From: Ariolimax columbianus
Lineage: Eukaryota > Mollusca > Gastropoda > Stylommatophora > Arionidae
DNA: 64,000 nucleotides
NCBI GenBank assembly: GCA_036924085.1
Contig: JAVGWX010000005.1
Coordinates: 100,087,672 to 100,151,671, forward strand
Reading direction: 5' to 3'
The notes beneath the pieces were generated by a model that saw nothing but the letters and a program-made list of their open reading frames with translations, did not search any database and was not told the origin of the DNA. Shown here in pieces: positions 46,901-52,684 of the stretch (position 1 is the stretch's first letter; each line of letters begins with the position of its first letter). The translations under genes were made by a program, and so were the position numbers.

Positions 46901-49900
46901 TGTTTATCAGATGTTCCCATTGTATTCCCACTTTCCTGCCCTCTATTGTTTGCTGTATCAACCAGTCCATAACCACAAGTAAGATTGTTAGAGATGACAT
47001 CCCTGTCTGACCCCAGTTTTAATTAATAAATTGATATAACGGTTTATCTGTGTGAACTATTCTGCACAAATATCTTCTCATTTTTGTATTACACATTTCT
47101 CTTTAACCACACATTTCTCTAGTATTCCATAACCTTCATCTTTAATTAAAGATATACAATTTTGTTCAGAGCTTTGCAACAGGCAATAATATATTTCTAT
47201 TATCTTAGGGCGTTCTACAAATGAGACTGCATTGCAGTGCTATCCTCTGGTTTACTTAAGATGTATCATATCAAACACCAGTGACTTCTACTTACATCCT
47301 GTCCCACTGACATTTGCCTGTTTCTGTCCAACAGTTCCTGTGATCCTAAATACCATTTTAATGCTTCTTCTATAAACAAGCACCTATTTATAGAAGTGTG
47401 TACTATTTTAATTGTTGTTTATGCTCTAAATGTTTGACTGTTGAACTGACTTCACATTAAAGGCACAGATTTGTAATTTTGTCCTGGACTTTTCTTTTGA
47501 TTTAAATAACTCTGCCTTTGCTTCTTTCACCTTTTAAATTCTGGAAGTTTATATTGCTCCCAAGATATAGGAGATGTCACATTGCGTAGCAGTGCTATCT
47601 CACAGCGTACTATGGTTGTCATTAGTTTATTATGAGCTTTGTGTTTTCTCTTATTATCGCTGCTAGAATCATCACATCACATTATCATAATCACTACCAC
47701 TACTTTCTGCCCACTCTGCTGGCAGGATGAGTGTCCAGTCCCATTGCAGACCCCTCCAGTGGTCAGTTTATGTGCCAAGATGTACATCGATACCAGGAAG
47801 GCCACAGATAAAGTCACCGAGGTATTTACCATTTTTGTATGTTCATTGTTGATTTTCTTCCATACCATGATGTTAAACCGTCCAGTATCCTCTCTCTCTG
47901 TCGTCCTCTGACCCTTATGTTTATTATTTCTGCTCTTAACTCTCTACCATACCATCGAGTTAAATATCCATTATCTTATCAATTTTTCTTCAAATATTTG
48001 TCTTTATGTGGTTGTTATTTTTGTCATTTATGTTCTCATTCTTTTTCTGTTCATGATGATCTGTGAATCTTGCTGTAGCTGCTTCCACTGTTTGTCTGTC
48101 TATATTGTATTTTCTATTTTGCTGCTTTGGCTCTTCTATTACCAGACTCTTTGTGCTTTTGAATGTAATCCCATCCTATTGTACAGCTCTGAAACATAGA
48201 GAGGAACTAAATCATCAAGCAACAACAAATGGATTTTTACTAAATGAGTGTTGCACTGAATGTGAAACTACTGGAAAGAAACAGACATAGACAAAAAATG
48301 GAACAGGATGCAAGAAGAACCTGGTATTCAATAGAACCTGTGTCAAGGAAGCAAGCTGACAGTATTACAAGACAGTTTCTGTCCTGGAACCCCAAGGCAT
48401 GAGAAGTATAGGCAAACCAAATCATACACAAAGAAGAATGCTTGAGACAAATATAAATAAAACAAGGAAGACATAGACATAGCTGGAACGTATGGCACAC
48501 AACAAGAGGACTGTGTGTATTTGTTGAAGATCTGTGATCCACAGAGAGCTGAAAAGGTTTTGGCTGAATGATTGACTTTGTCCATTCTTTGATTTCAAGC
48601 ATCCAGTAGTTGTGTATGTTCTTCTGTCTGGTCTTTGATAACTGATCAACGACTGACACAGTGGTCAGTGACCCTCACCCCTAGTGACGTCTGTAGAGAC
48701 ATCAATAAACTTCCTTTACTTGATCATGTCTGCAAACAGCCTGCATGTGATTTCCCAGCTTTGATTAATGATATCTATTTCGGCCTAATTCGACCTCAGA
48801 ATTTCAATGACATGGTTCAAACAAAAAAACATCCACCTGTATACTTGGATATATAACAACAACCAGACCAATAAGGACCTAGACCACACTCACACAAGAA
48901 ACCCAGGCCTAATCAAATTCTACAGTATGTATCCTGGTGCAGAGATCCCCGCCAGTACTCTTCACTACCTGCATGCATTCAGCATTGCCATTTTGCCCAG
49001 ATACCACATCAAGGCAAACCCTGTGTCTGGACACCACTTGCCTTATGTAACATGGAAGTCATTTTATAGACTCCAAACTGGTGTATCACGATGCAGGAAT
49101 AACATAAAGAGATGGGGATACAGGAATGATGAGACCTGTGGAGTAACACAAGATCCAGACCACCTGATGATCTCTAAAACCTTCTGGAAACTTGCAATTT
49201 TGATAAGACGATGAGGATGAACGACAAGACAATCCACATGGTCAAACAGTGGAAACATGTTGTGGTGCCCAGGACACAGAAAATAAGTAAATTCAGCCTT
49301 AGTCAGTAGTTGTCTGTCTTAGTGACAAACAGTCAGTATCAGTGACAAGTGGTCAAACCATTGTTTGTCTACCTCTTGTCTTGTTGGTACATTCTGAGAG
49401 ACCGTTGTTTATCCACCTCTTGTCTTGTATTGGTGGCACACACTGAGAGACTATTGTTTGTCGATCTCTTGTCTTGTCTTGGTGGAACACTCTGAGAGAC
49501 CATTGTCTGTTCACCTCTTGTCTTGGTGGCCACTTTGAGACACCATTGTTTGTCCGCCTCTTGTCTTGTCTTGGTGGCCACTTTGAGACATGATTGTTTG
49601 TTCACCTCTTGTCTTGGTGGCCACTCTGAGACATCATTGTTTGTTCACCTCTTGTCTTGGTGGCCACTTTGAGACACCATTGTTTGTCCACCTCTTGTCT
49701 TGTCTTGGTGGCCACTTTGAGACACCATTGTTTGTTCACCTCTTGTCTTGTCTTGGTGGCCACTTTGAGACACCATTGTTTGTCCACCTCTTGTCTTGTC
49801 TTGGTGGCCACTTTGAGACATCATTGTTTGTTCACCTCTTGTCTTGTCTTGGTGGCCACTTTGAGACACCATTGTTTGTCCACCTCTTGTCTTGTCTTGG

Positions 49901-50419
49901 TGGCCACTTTGAGACACCATTGTTTGTTCACCTCTTGTCTTGTCTTGGTGGCCACTTTGAGACATCATTGTTTGTTCACCTCTTGTCTTGGTGGCCACTT
50001 TGAGACATCATTCTTTGTCCACCTCTTGTCTTGTCTTGGTGATCACTTTGAGACATCATTGTTTGTTCACCTCTTGTCTTGTCTTGGTGATCACTTTGAG
50101 ACATCATTGTTTGTTCACCTCTTGTCTTGGTGGCCACTTTGAGACATCATTCTTTGTCCACCTCTTGTCTGGTCTTGGTGGCTACTTTAAGAAATTATTG
50201 TTTGTCCACTTTGTTGACATTTCTTGTCATCTTACAGGATGTGACCATTTTGTTGTTGACTTCAACTTTCAGGTCAAATTTCTCTGCAACTGTCCAGATG
50301 GCTTCCTATGTCCTGCCAAGTTTGATGATAAACTCGACAAGAAGCTAGTGCAGGATGAAACAGGAAGCTACGTTTCGAAAGAATGCCAGTCCGTCATTCA
50401 GAAGAGAGCAACATTTTAG
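33247..50419 (+). CDS. secreted cysteine-rich protein with three CxC modules, six exons
   Basis: Six exons (33247-33330, 39351-39426, 40294-40389, 43746-43963, 47726-47821, 50273-50419) join in frame (intron phases 0, 1, 1, 0, 0) into a complete 238-residue protein. All introns are GT-AG. Residues 1-22 are a signal peptide (hydrophobic core VICVVVACPIL). The mature part has 16 cysteines: 33, 39, 57, 59, 66, 95 / 105, 130, 132, 156 / 161, 174, 195, 197, 203, 228. Modules 1 and 3 share C-x(5-12)-C-x(17-20)-C-x-C-x(5-6)-C-x(24-28)-C. Module 2 keeps only C-x24-C-x-C-x23-C. There are no membrane segments. I do not recognise the family with certainty. The three-module, disulfide-rich layout recalls secreted ligand-binding proteins such as insect giant-lens/Argos or the SLPTX11 group, but that is a guess. 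Neighbour TUBE1 is convergent and unrelated. Confidence 0.82.
33337..33359. repeat. (CAT)n microsatellite at a splice donor
   Basis: Seven to eight CAT/TCA triplets begin six bases after the exon 1 donor GTATGT. Length changes here would lie within the intron but next to the splice site. Confidence 0.9.
33600..33835. repeat. about 80-bp tandem duplication plus a diverged third copy
   Basis: A unit with cgtcttctcctaaactccag, acggtttgagctatttccat and aatgtgtatcctacctaac occurs twice almost unchanged (about 33655 and 33745), with a diverged copy before it. Related words near 61640-61700 (aatgtgtgacctatccaaca) suggest a dispersed origin. Confidence 0.8.
33836..34194. other. unassigned intronic sequence
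   Basis: No clear feature. Both strands have short open frames (63-71 codons) across 33925-34203 without recognisable domains. The stretch before 34200 abuts the dispersed repeat C copy. Confidence 0.3.
34195..34455 (-). repeat. dispersed short repeat C, copy 2 (inverted)
   Basis: The reverse complement matches 24920-25195 across almost the full length (agcatagatggcgcctaaca, ctgcgggtctacttt, cgcacatccgttaacca, cctgtagaagtacagg). It lies within intron 1 of the secreted-protein gene. Confidence 0.7.
34456..34889. other. unassigned intronic sequence
   Basis: No tandem repeat or domain is recognised. It may be older transposon sequence, since recognisable RT fragments follow. Confidence 0.3.
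35052..35425 (-). mobile_element. SINE-B copy 2 with (AAC)n tail
   Basis: Inverted relative to 27640-27990. It starts on the + strand with a GTT microsatellite (35052-35070), which on the - strand is an (AAC)n tail directly after gtggtcattc. The body matches the other copies (aggcggttgtgctatg, gatggaccggggtcc, ttagcc, cctgtttccagg). It interrupts the surrounding RT relic. Confidence 0.8.
35463..35745. repeat. 35-bp minisatellite, 8 copies
   Basis: The unit contains ctcagtgtagctatccagta and tgcatatgaccta. It is nearly perfect and sits inside the RT relic between motif A and the RT start. TGCATA/GCATATGA give each unit a short palindromic centre. Confidence 0.95.
36000..36200. repeat. 29-bp minisatellite, about 7 degenerate copies
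   Basis: The unit contains aacacatctgttaaagtgtc and aatttgtat, with copy-to-copy substitutions (acctctg, acaaaag). It sits inside the non-LTR relic. Confidence 0.88.
36615..37388. repeat. 36-bp minisatellite, about 21 copies
   Basis: The unit contains tttggt(t/c)atgttctaatct and gcctccttg, and cycles through tttcgatg, cttcaatg and tttcgata variants. A 36-base period keeps frames open on both strands: the + strand spells a hydrophobic 12-residue repeat (FGYVLICLLVSM) inside a 343-codon frame, and the - strand spells KQGGRLEHNQTS. Lying in an intron and inside a transposon relic, it is not called a gene. Confidence 0.94.
37720..37850. repeat. 18-21 bp minisatellite, 7 copies
   Basis: Units of ttggacggccgagtt with ttatc or gtacc spacers. 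GC-rich compared with the surrounding sequence, and contains CGGCCG. Confidence 0.9.
37860..38290. other. unassigned intronic sequence
   Basis: A 97-codon + strand open frame (37957-38250) has no recognisable domain and no splice pattern that fits the host gene. It may be part of the RNase H relic region that follows. Confidence 0.3.
38300..38950 (-). mobile_element. RNase H relic of a Jockey/I-like element
   Basis: The - strand reads AGYAVCIEYPG, then SSIVPLEDC, and IFTDLLSAMQALEDGDN near 38600. The last is the RNase H motif with catalytic aspartate (typically FTDSLSALQAL). Frames are broken and the RT part is not found next to it. Confidence 0.6.
39075..39335. repeat. 30-bp minisatellite, about 8-9 copies, next to exon 2
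   Basis: The unit contains ggtgttgaatgggtgtatgt and ctctttgttt. Copies become more diverged to the right (gtattgaattgatg). The array ends about 15 bases before the exon 2 acceptor, so its T-rich units supply the upstream intron sequence. Confidence 0.92.
39351..39426 (+). CDS. secreted-protein gene, exon 2
   Basis: Acceptor cttgttgtag, donor GTACGA. Encodes residues 29-53 and the first base of codon 54, including ECGGQHVC (Cys33 and Cys39) and a short charged turn (RYKDGTT). A 30-bp minisatellite ends about 15-20 bases before the exon. Confidence 0.82.
39435..39720. repeat. GTGGTG/GTGATG-rich degenerate tract
   Basis: Low-complexity gtggtgat/gtagtggt words begin within ten bases of the exon 2 donor. 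The long valine/methionine-rich open frame through it (39378-39806) is a read-through artefact. Confidence 0.75.
39721..40293. other. intron 2 remainder, with a diverged dispersed segment
   Basis: The segment near 40005-40065 (tgccatcgaagatgaagtgt) resembles 63320-63360 (tgccatcaaagataatgtgt), suggesting one more dispersed repeat family. Otherwise nothing is recognised. Confidence 0.4.
40294..40389 (+). CDS. secreted-protein gene, exon 3
   Basis: Acceptor ttttctcctcag, donor GTCAGT, phase 1 at both ends. Encodes YCECREGGSAC (Cys57, Cys59, Cys66), followed by KEWDGSDETRLTWQHYER. The CxC-x6-C plus W-D pattern recurs in exon 6 (CNCPDGFLC, then KFDD), which supports an internal duplication. Confidence 0.85.
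40485..40690. repeat. degenerate 28-35 bp GA/GGG-rich repeat
   Basis: Units resemble ggaggatttatagggctgg with variable GGGAGGGG spacers, six or so copies. It lies in intron 3, about 95 bases after the exon 3 donor. Confidence 0.7.
40930..40978. repeat. (GA)n and (GT)n microsatellites
   Basis: About 17 GA dinucleotides, followed by tagagt and a short (GT)n run, at the left edge of the GAGAGGTAGGGT array. Confidence 0.95.
40980..41690. repeat. 20-bp purine-rich minisatellite and variants
   Basis: The right part (41465-41690) is a clean 20-base unit gtgagaggtagggtgacaaa. The left part mixes gagaggtggagtgaga, gtggaatttagggtgaga and related blocks. On the - strand it gives long serine/histidine/proline/threonine-rich open frames (up to 301 codons), read here as artefacts. 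The array is almost pure purine on the + strand. Confidence 0.93.
41700..42985. other. unassigned AT-rich intronic sequence
   Basis: No array apart from a short duplication at 41790-41830 (ccaaccgagaaaagttttta, twice). 41940-42060 has acidic coding-like character in one frame (WEDGEHDNPDSDST) but is too short to assign. Confidence 0.35.
42990..43330 (+). mobile_element. Jockey-like RT C-terminal relic
   Basis: Broken + frames read PPGTPYSLWAT, LRTGVSRCKKNMKIWGL, then DCGAIQDPGHLMSCPNL (a CxC/H/C-type C-terminal finger remnant), YDECNVHKANDRAIHVDEYW and GAWARK. The fragment at 48800-49270 has the same order (RLQTGVSRCRNNIKRWGYR, DPDHLMIS, DKTIHMVKQW), so both belong to one family. Confidence 0.65.
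43330..43745. other. intron 3 end, unassigned
   Basis: Nothing recognised apart from a short duplication (gaaagcgctagaaacaa / gaaagctctagaaacaa) near 43600-43660. Confidence 0.4.
43746..43963 (+). CDS. secreted-protein gene, exon 4
   Basis: The largest exon: 218 bases, acceptor gtgctcacag, donor GTGTGT. It completes codon 86 and encodes residues 87-158. It closes module 1 (YRFC, Cys95) and holds module 2 (Cys105, CVC at 130-132, Cys156) with tryptophans at 121, 143 and 150. It ends in phase 0. Confidence 0.86.
44060..44462. repeat. 18-bp minisatellite, left half of a split array
   Basis: The unit is ctattggtcaggctgggg or ttattggtcagcatgagg, 18 bases, about 22 copies. It belongs to the same family as 45725-46045, from which it is separated by about 1.26 kb. 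The 18-base period opens several frames (leucine-rich on +, Thr/Asn-rich on -) that are not genes. Confidence 0.93.
44463..45725. mobile_element. unclassified 1.26-kb insertion splitting a minisatellite
   Basis: The sequence between the two halves of the 18-bp array is unrelated to it and carries its own 30-bp tandem array (44775-45115). An AATAAA reads on the - strand near 44529. I see no RT, transposase or integrase and no convincing terminal repeats. The right boundary could be anywhere from about 45655 to 45725. Confidence 0.5.
44775..45115. repeat. 30-bp minisatellite, 11 copies
   Basis: The unit is tgactgtagatcaacgtggt plus tcttgtagaa, with variants gatcggag and gaccgtag. The 30-base period gives a decapeptide repeat (IYGHSTRTTL) on the - strand and a Cys-rich one (CGSCRMTVDQ) on the + strand, neither supported as protein. 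Confidence 0.94.
45725..46045. repeat. 18-bp minisatellite, right half of a split array
   Basis: Units such as ggttattgatcagcctgc and ggttattggtcagtctga, 18 bases, about 18 copies. They share TTATTGGTCAG with 44060-44462. This half is enriched for TGATCA, a palindrome, where the left half has TGGTCA. Confidence 0.92.
46046..46735. other. intron 4 sequence with small imperfect duplications
   Basis: A block with acatctgttg, ctacatgtgatgga and gtctacag words is repeated loosely near 46215, 46270 and 46560. Nothing else is recognised. Confidence 0.4.
46740..47260 (-). mobile_element. RTE-like RT relic (motifs B and C)
   Basis: On the - strand, TGVRQGCHL (motif B) reads near 47010 and DLGLADDMS (motif C) near 46880. 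A degenerate continuation resembling AAKAGLQINVSK follows near 46800. Decayed, with most of the element missing. Confidence 0.6.
47270..47725. other. intron 4 end, unassigned
   Basis: AT-rich sequence without a recognisable repeat. A (CAT/ATC) and ACC/ACT-rich stretch lies at 47680-47700, just before the exon 5 acceptor. Confidence 0.4.
47726..47821 (+). CDS. secreted-protein gene, exon 5
   Basis: Acceptor ctctgctggcag, donor GTATTT, 96 bases, phase 0 to 0. Encodes DECPVPLQTPPVVSLC (Cys161 and Cys174) and a lysine/aspartate-rich tail, the opening of module 3. As a symmetric exon it could be skipped without changing frame. Confidence 0.82.
48180..48560 (+). mobile_element. RTE-like C-terminal relic
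   Basis: Broken + frames read RQFLSWNPKGMRSIGKPNH and WIWLERMAHNKRT. This fits the RTE-type C-terminus usually reading LTWNPQGxRxRGRPxxTWRR and LERxAxDRxxWR. Only the last ~100 codons are visible. Confidence 0.65.
48800..49270 (+). mobile_element. Jockey-like RT C-terminal relic, second copy
   Basis: A 135-codon open stretch (48807-49214) contains TWKSFYRLQTGVSRCRNNIK, RWGYRNDETCGVTQDPDHLM and then broken frames with DKTIHMVKQWKHVV. It matches the relic at 42990-43330 in order. The length of the open stretch is modest and there is no start context for a host gene. Confidence 0.65.
49350..50215. repeat. 43/48-bp minisatellite next to exon 6
   Basis: The unit is ggtggccactttgagacacc, then attgtttgtccacctcttgt and one or two cttgt/ctt blocks, giving 43- or 48-base forms, about 19 copies. 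Length variation comes from the short CTTGT repeat inside the unit. The array ends about 57 bases before exon 6. Open frames on both strands are artefacts. Confidence 0.94.
50273..50419 (+). CDS. secreted-protein gene, exon 6 (terminal)
   Basis: Acceptor acttcaactttcag. Encodes residues 191-238, with FLCNCPDGFLCPAKFDD and the closing KECQSV (Cys195, 197, 203 and 228), then stop TAG. A weaker alternative acceptor (cttacag at about 50237) lies upstream. A large minisatellite ends about 60 bases before the exon. Confidence 0.85.
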   Translation, partial: VKFLCNCPDGFLCPAKFDDKLDKKLVQDETGSYVSKECQSVIQKRATF

Positions 50420-50582
50420 TTGTGAATTTGTATGTAAGTCCATTCTCTCTTAGCATTGTCAAATCCGACATACTTCCTTTTCTGTCCATGAAATGTGTAT
50501 CCTTCTACACTGGAGCTAGTATTAGCTTGTGTGATATCAAACTGTCAATCAGAAAATAACTTTTAGCAGCTTGACATTTCTC

Positions 50583-50588
50583 ATTAAA
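50583..50588 (+). terminator. candidate polyadenylation signal of the secreted-protein gene
   Basis: ATTAAA lies 164 bases after the TAG stop, the second most common animal poly(A) hexamer. No AATAAA occurs between the stop and this site. The 30-bp array begins immediately downstream. Confidence 0.4.
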
Positions 50589-50599
50589 GATCCATGATC

Positions 50600-51150
50600 C
50601 AACGACTCTCACAGTCACTTACATTCAGCCGCCACCCACTCAGTCAATCACACATTCAGTCTCACCCTCCTACCCAGCCAATCACACATTCAGTCACCAC
50701 CCACCCAGTCAATCACACATTCAGTCCCCCCCCCCCCCCCCCCCCCCTTCCAATCACACATTCAGTCACCACCGACCCAGTTAATCGCACATTTAGTCAC
50801 AACCCACCCATTCACCAGTCACCCACACATTCAGTCTCACCCTCCTACCCAGTCAATCACACATTCAGTCATCACCCACACAGTCAATTGCACAGTTAAT
50901 CACTACCCACCCAGTCAATTACACATTCAGTCACCACCCACCCAGTCAATCACACATTCAGTCACCACACACCCAGTCAATCACACATTTAGCCATCACC
51001 CACCCGTCCAGTCCCCACCCACATAGTCAGTCACACATTCAGTCATAATCCATCCATCCAGTCAATAATACATTCAGTCACCCCTCACCCAGTCAATCAC
51101 ACATTCAGTCAATCCCACATTCACACAGTCAATAACCCACAAATTGAGTC
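50600..51150. repeat. about 30-bp minisatellite with a poly-C run
   Basis: Units resemble cacccagtcaatcacacatt plus cagtcacca, about 17 degenerate copies. A run of about 20 C lies at 50727-50747, a place where base calls or assembly may be unreliable. Confidence 0.9.
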
Positions 51151-51459
51151 AGCCAGTCAAATGACTTGTATCTGTCACACACAACATGCTCCATCAACAT
51201 CTAATGAAAGACTTCCAACCTCTACAAGATGCCACCAATATGCCTCTGTCCCTACACAGTGTCTGTGTCTAACATTCCTACTCTTTGATTGATTAACTTA
51301 CCTTCACTACGGCCTATAATGCCATTGCAAGGATCGACTGGAGTTTATATTTCTGAGGAAAAAATGCTGCATGCCCTTGCAGTTGTCATGCAGTGTACAA
51401 GCTATGTTTTTATTATTGAAAGAAGGGGAGATGATGTGTGATGTTTGTATCATAATGTA
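51151..51459. other. intergenic spacer between the convergent genes
   Basis: No feature recognised. It follows the minisatellite and precedes SINE-B copy 3. Confidence 0.4.
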
Positions 51460-51785
51460 TGACAAGGCAAAACCTACTGATCGGACATGTTAAGTCAGGG
51501 TCAGGTTAAATATACTGGTCTTGACTTCCGCCTCACTTCTACATAATACTTCCTGGAAACGTGCTGTTTTTATGGCAGCCTGGCTAACGAGGTGGAGGAT
51601 CGACATGATCCCCATAGTGGAGAGCAACAGATGAAGCCAAGCATAGCACAACCGCCTGAAGGATCATGGTCCACCTTCATCAGCACACTTGGGGTGTGAG
51701 GAAAACTACTGCAATCCGCTACTTAATGCCCTTTTCAGTGCGCATACAAGAGTATTCTTACTCATTGTGGACATTCAACAACGGG
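51460..51785 (+). mobile_element. SINE-B copy 3
   Basis: Matches 27640-27990 in order: aggcaaaacctactgatcgg, gtcagggtcagg, cctggaaacg, tggcagcctggctaacgagg, catgatccccatagt, agcatagcacaaccgcctg and gtccaccttcatca. The 3' end reads attgtggacattcaacaac, consistent with the AAC tail seen in copy 2. It lies between the two convergent genes. Confidence 0.8.
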
Positions 51786-51980
51786 AAAAAACCTACACCA
51801 TACCAATATTTTGTACTGGTGTCACCTTGTTCTGAAGTCACGTATCTAAACAGTTTGGCCACCCACTCCACATACTTAACATCTGAATATTCTGTTTCAG
51901 CTGTGTGCTATGGAGGACTTGGCTTGTAATGATTTTTTTAAATATTGTAACTCAAATTGAATTTACAAAGTGAAAAAATA

Positions 51981-51986
51981 TTTATT
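51981..51986 (-). terminator. candidate polyadenylation signal of TUBE1
   Basis: TTTATT on the + strand is AATAAA on the - strand, about 540 bases beyond the TUBE1 stop. It would give a 3' UTR that includes the degenerate exon copies. Other AATAAA matches exist further on, so this is tentative. Confidence 0.35.
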
Positions 51987-52234
51987 TACAGGTTATTTTC
52001 ATTGATTGGTGGGTGGCTGATTCCTCATAGGCGACGGACAACAAACAGATAACTTTGTTCATCAAGTACGTTCACAAAACTTGTACATCTCCAAGCTGTC
52101 ACTAGAAATCGTGCCCATCAAATGACTCAACTACTGCACTGCTGACTGCCATAGAGATATAGAAGGGTTCAGTAAGAAAGACATGTGTCCACATGCAGAG
52201 TTGAACAGATCTATTCACAGCAGGATTTTTGTCT

Positions 52235-52525
52235 CTCTATGCTGAGCTCAGCAACTGCTGGCTGTCCTAGGGTATCTCAGATGACATGATTCAGGGATTC
52301 CAGGTTCAGACAAGGTGTATCCATTAAGTAAATATTTTAAGTCTTGGTTCAGCAACTGCTGGCTGTCCTAGGGTATCTCAGATGACATGATTCAGGGATT
52401 CCAGGTTCAGACAAGGTGTATCCATCAAGTAAATATTTTAAGTCTTGGTTCAACAACTGCTGGCTGTCCTAGGGTATCTCAGATGACATGATTCAGGGAT
52501 TCCAGGTTCAGACAAGGTGTATCCA
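52235..52525 (-). repeat. three degenerate tandem copies of the last TUBE1 exon
   Basis: A unit of about 109 bases starts with taaatattttaagtcttggt, contains caacaactgctggctgtcct and agatgacatgattcag, and occurs nearly identically three times. The same words, in the same order, form the end of the TUBE1 coding exon (52526-52625: ctggctgccctag, gagatgacacggttcag, and the stop region). The units lack about 13 and 9 bases relative to the exon. They are non-functional duplicates downstream of the stop. Confidence 0.88.
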
Positions 52526-52684
52526 TCAAGTAAATATTTTAAGTCTTGGTTCAACAACTGCTGGCTGCCCTAGAGACCTCTCCAGACTGGAGTAGTCTGA
52601 GATGACACGGTTCAGCGACTCAAGGCTCTCACTGAAGTCAGACATCTCCATCCCTTCCACCTGACTGTAGTGGTGTAGATGAGC
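52526..52684 (-). CDS. TUBE1: TUBE1 terminal exon
   Basis: Acceptor gtctcccaag, 159 bases, 52 codons plus TGA. Encodes AHLHHYSQVEGMEMSDFSES, LESLNRVISDYSSLERSLGQ and a tail ending RLKIFT. The EGMExxxF helix is the tubulin C-terminal signature (EGMEE in alpha and epsilon). Degenerate copies of the exon follow in the 3' UTR. Confidence 0.93.
   Translation of the reverse strand, partial: AHLHHYSQVEGMEMSDFSESLESLNRVISDYSSLERSLGQPAVVEPRLKIFT

Noticed and set aside
49590..50419. Open frame joining the minisatellite with the last exon of the secreted-protein gene
   Set aside because: It reads through the intron and acceptor; the phase and acceptor at 50272 explain the exon alone, and the upstream part is repeat.
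33247..50419. Calling the secreted protein a venom toxin
   Set aside because: Cysteine-rich secretion alone does not show toxicity; the family is not recognised with certainty and no toxin-gene context is present.
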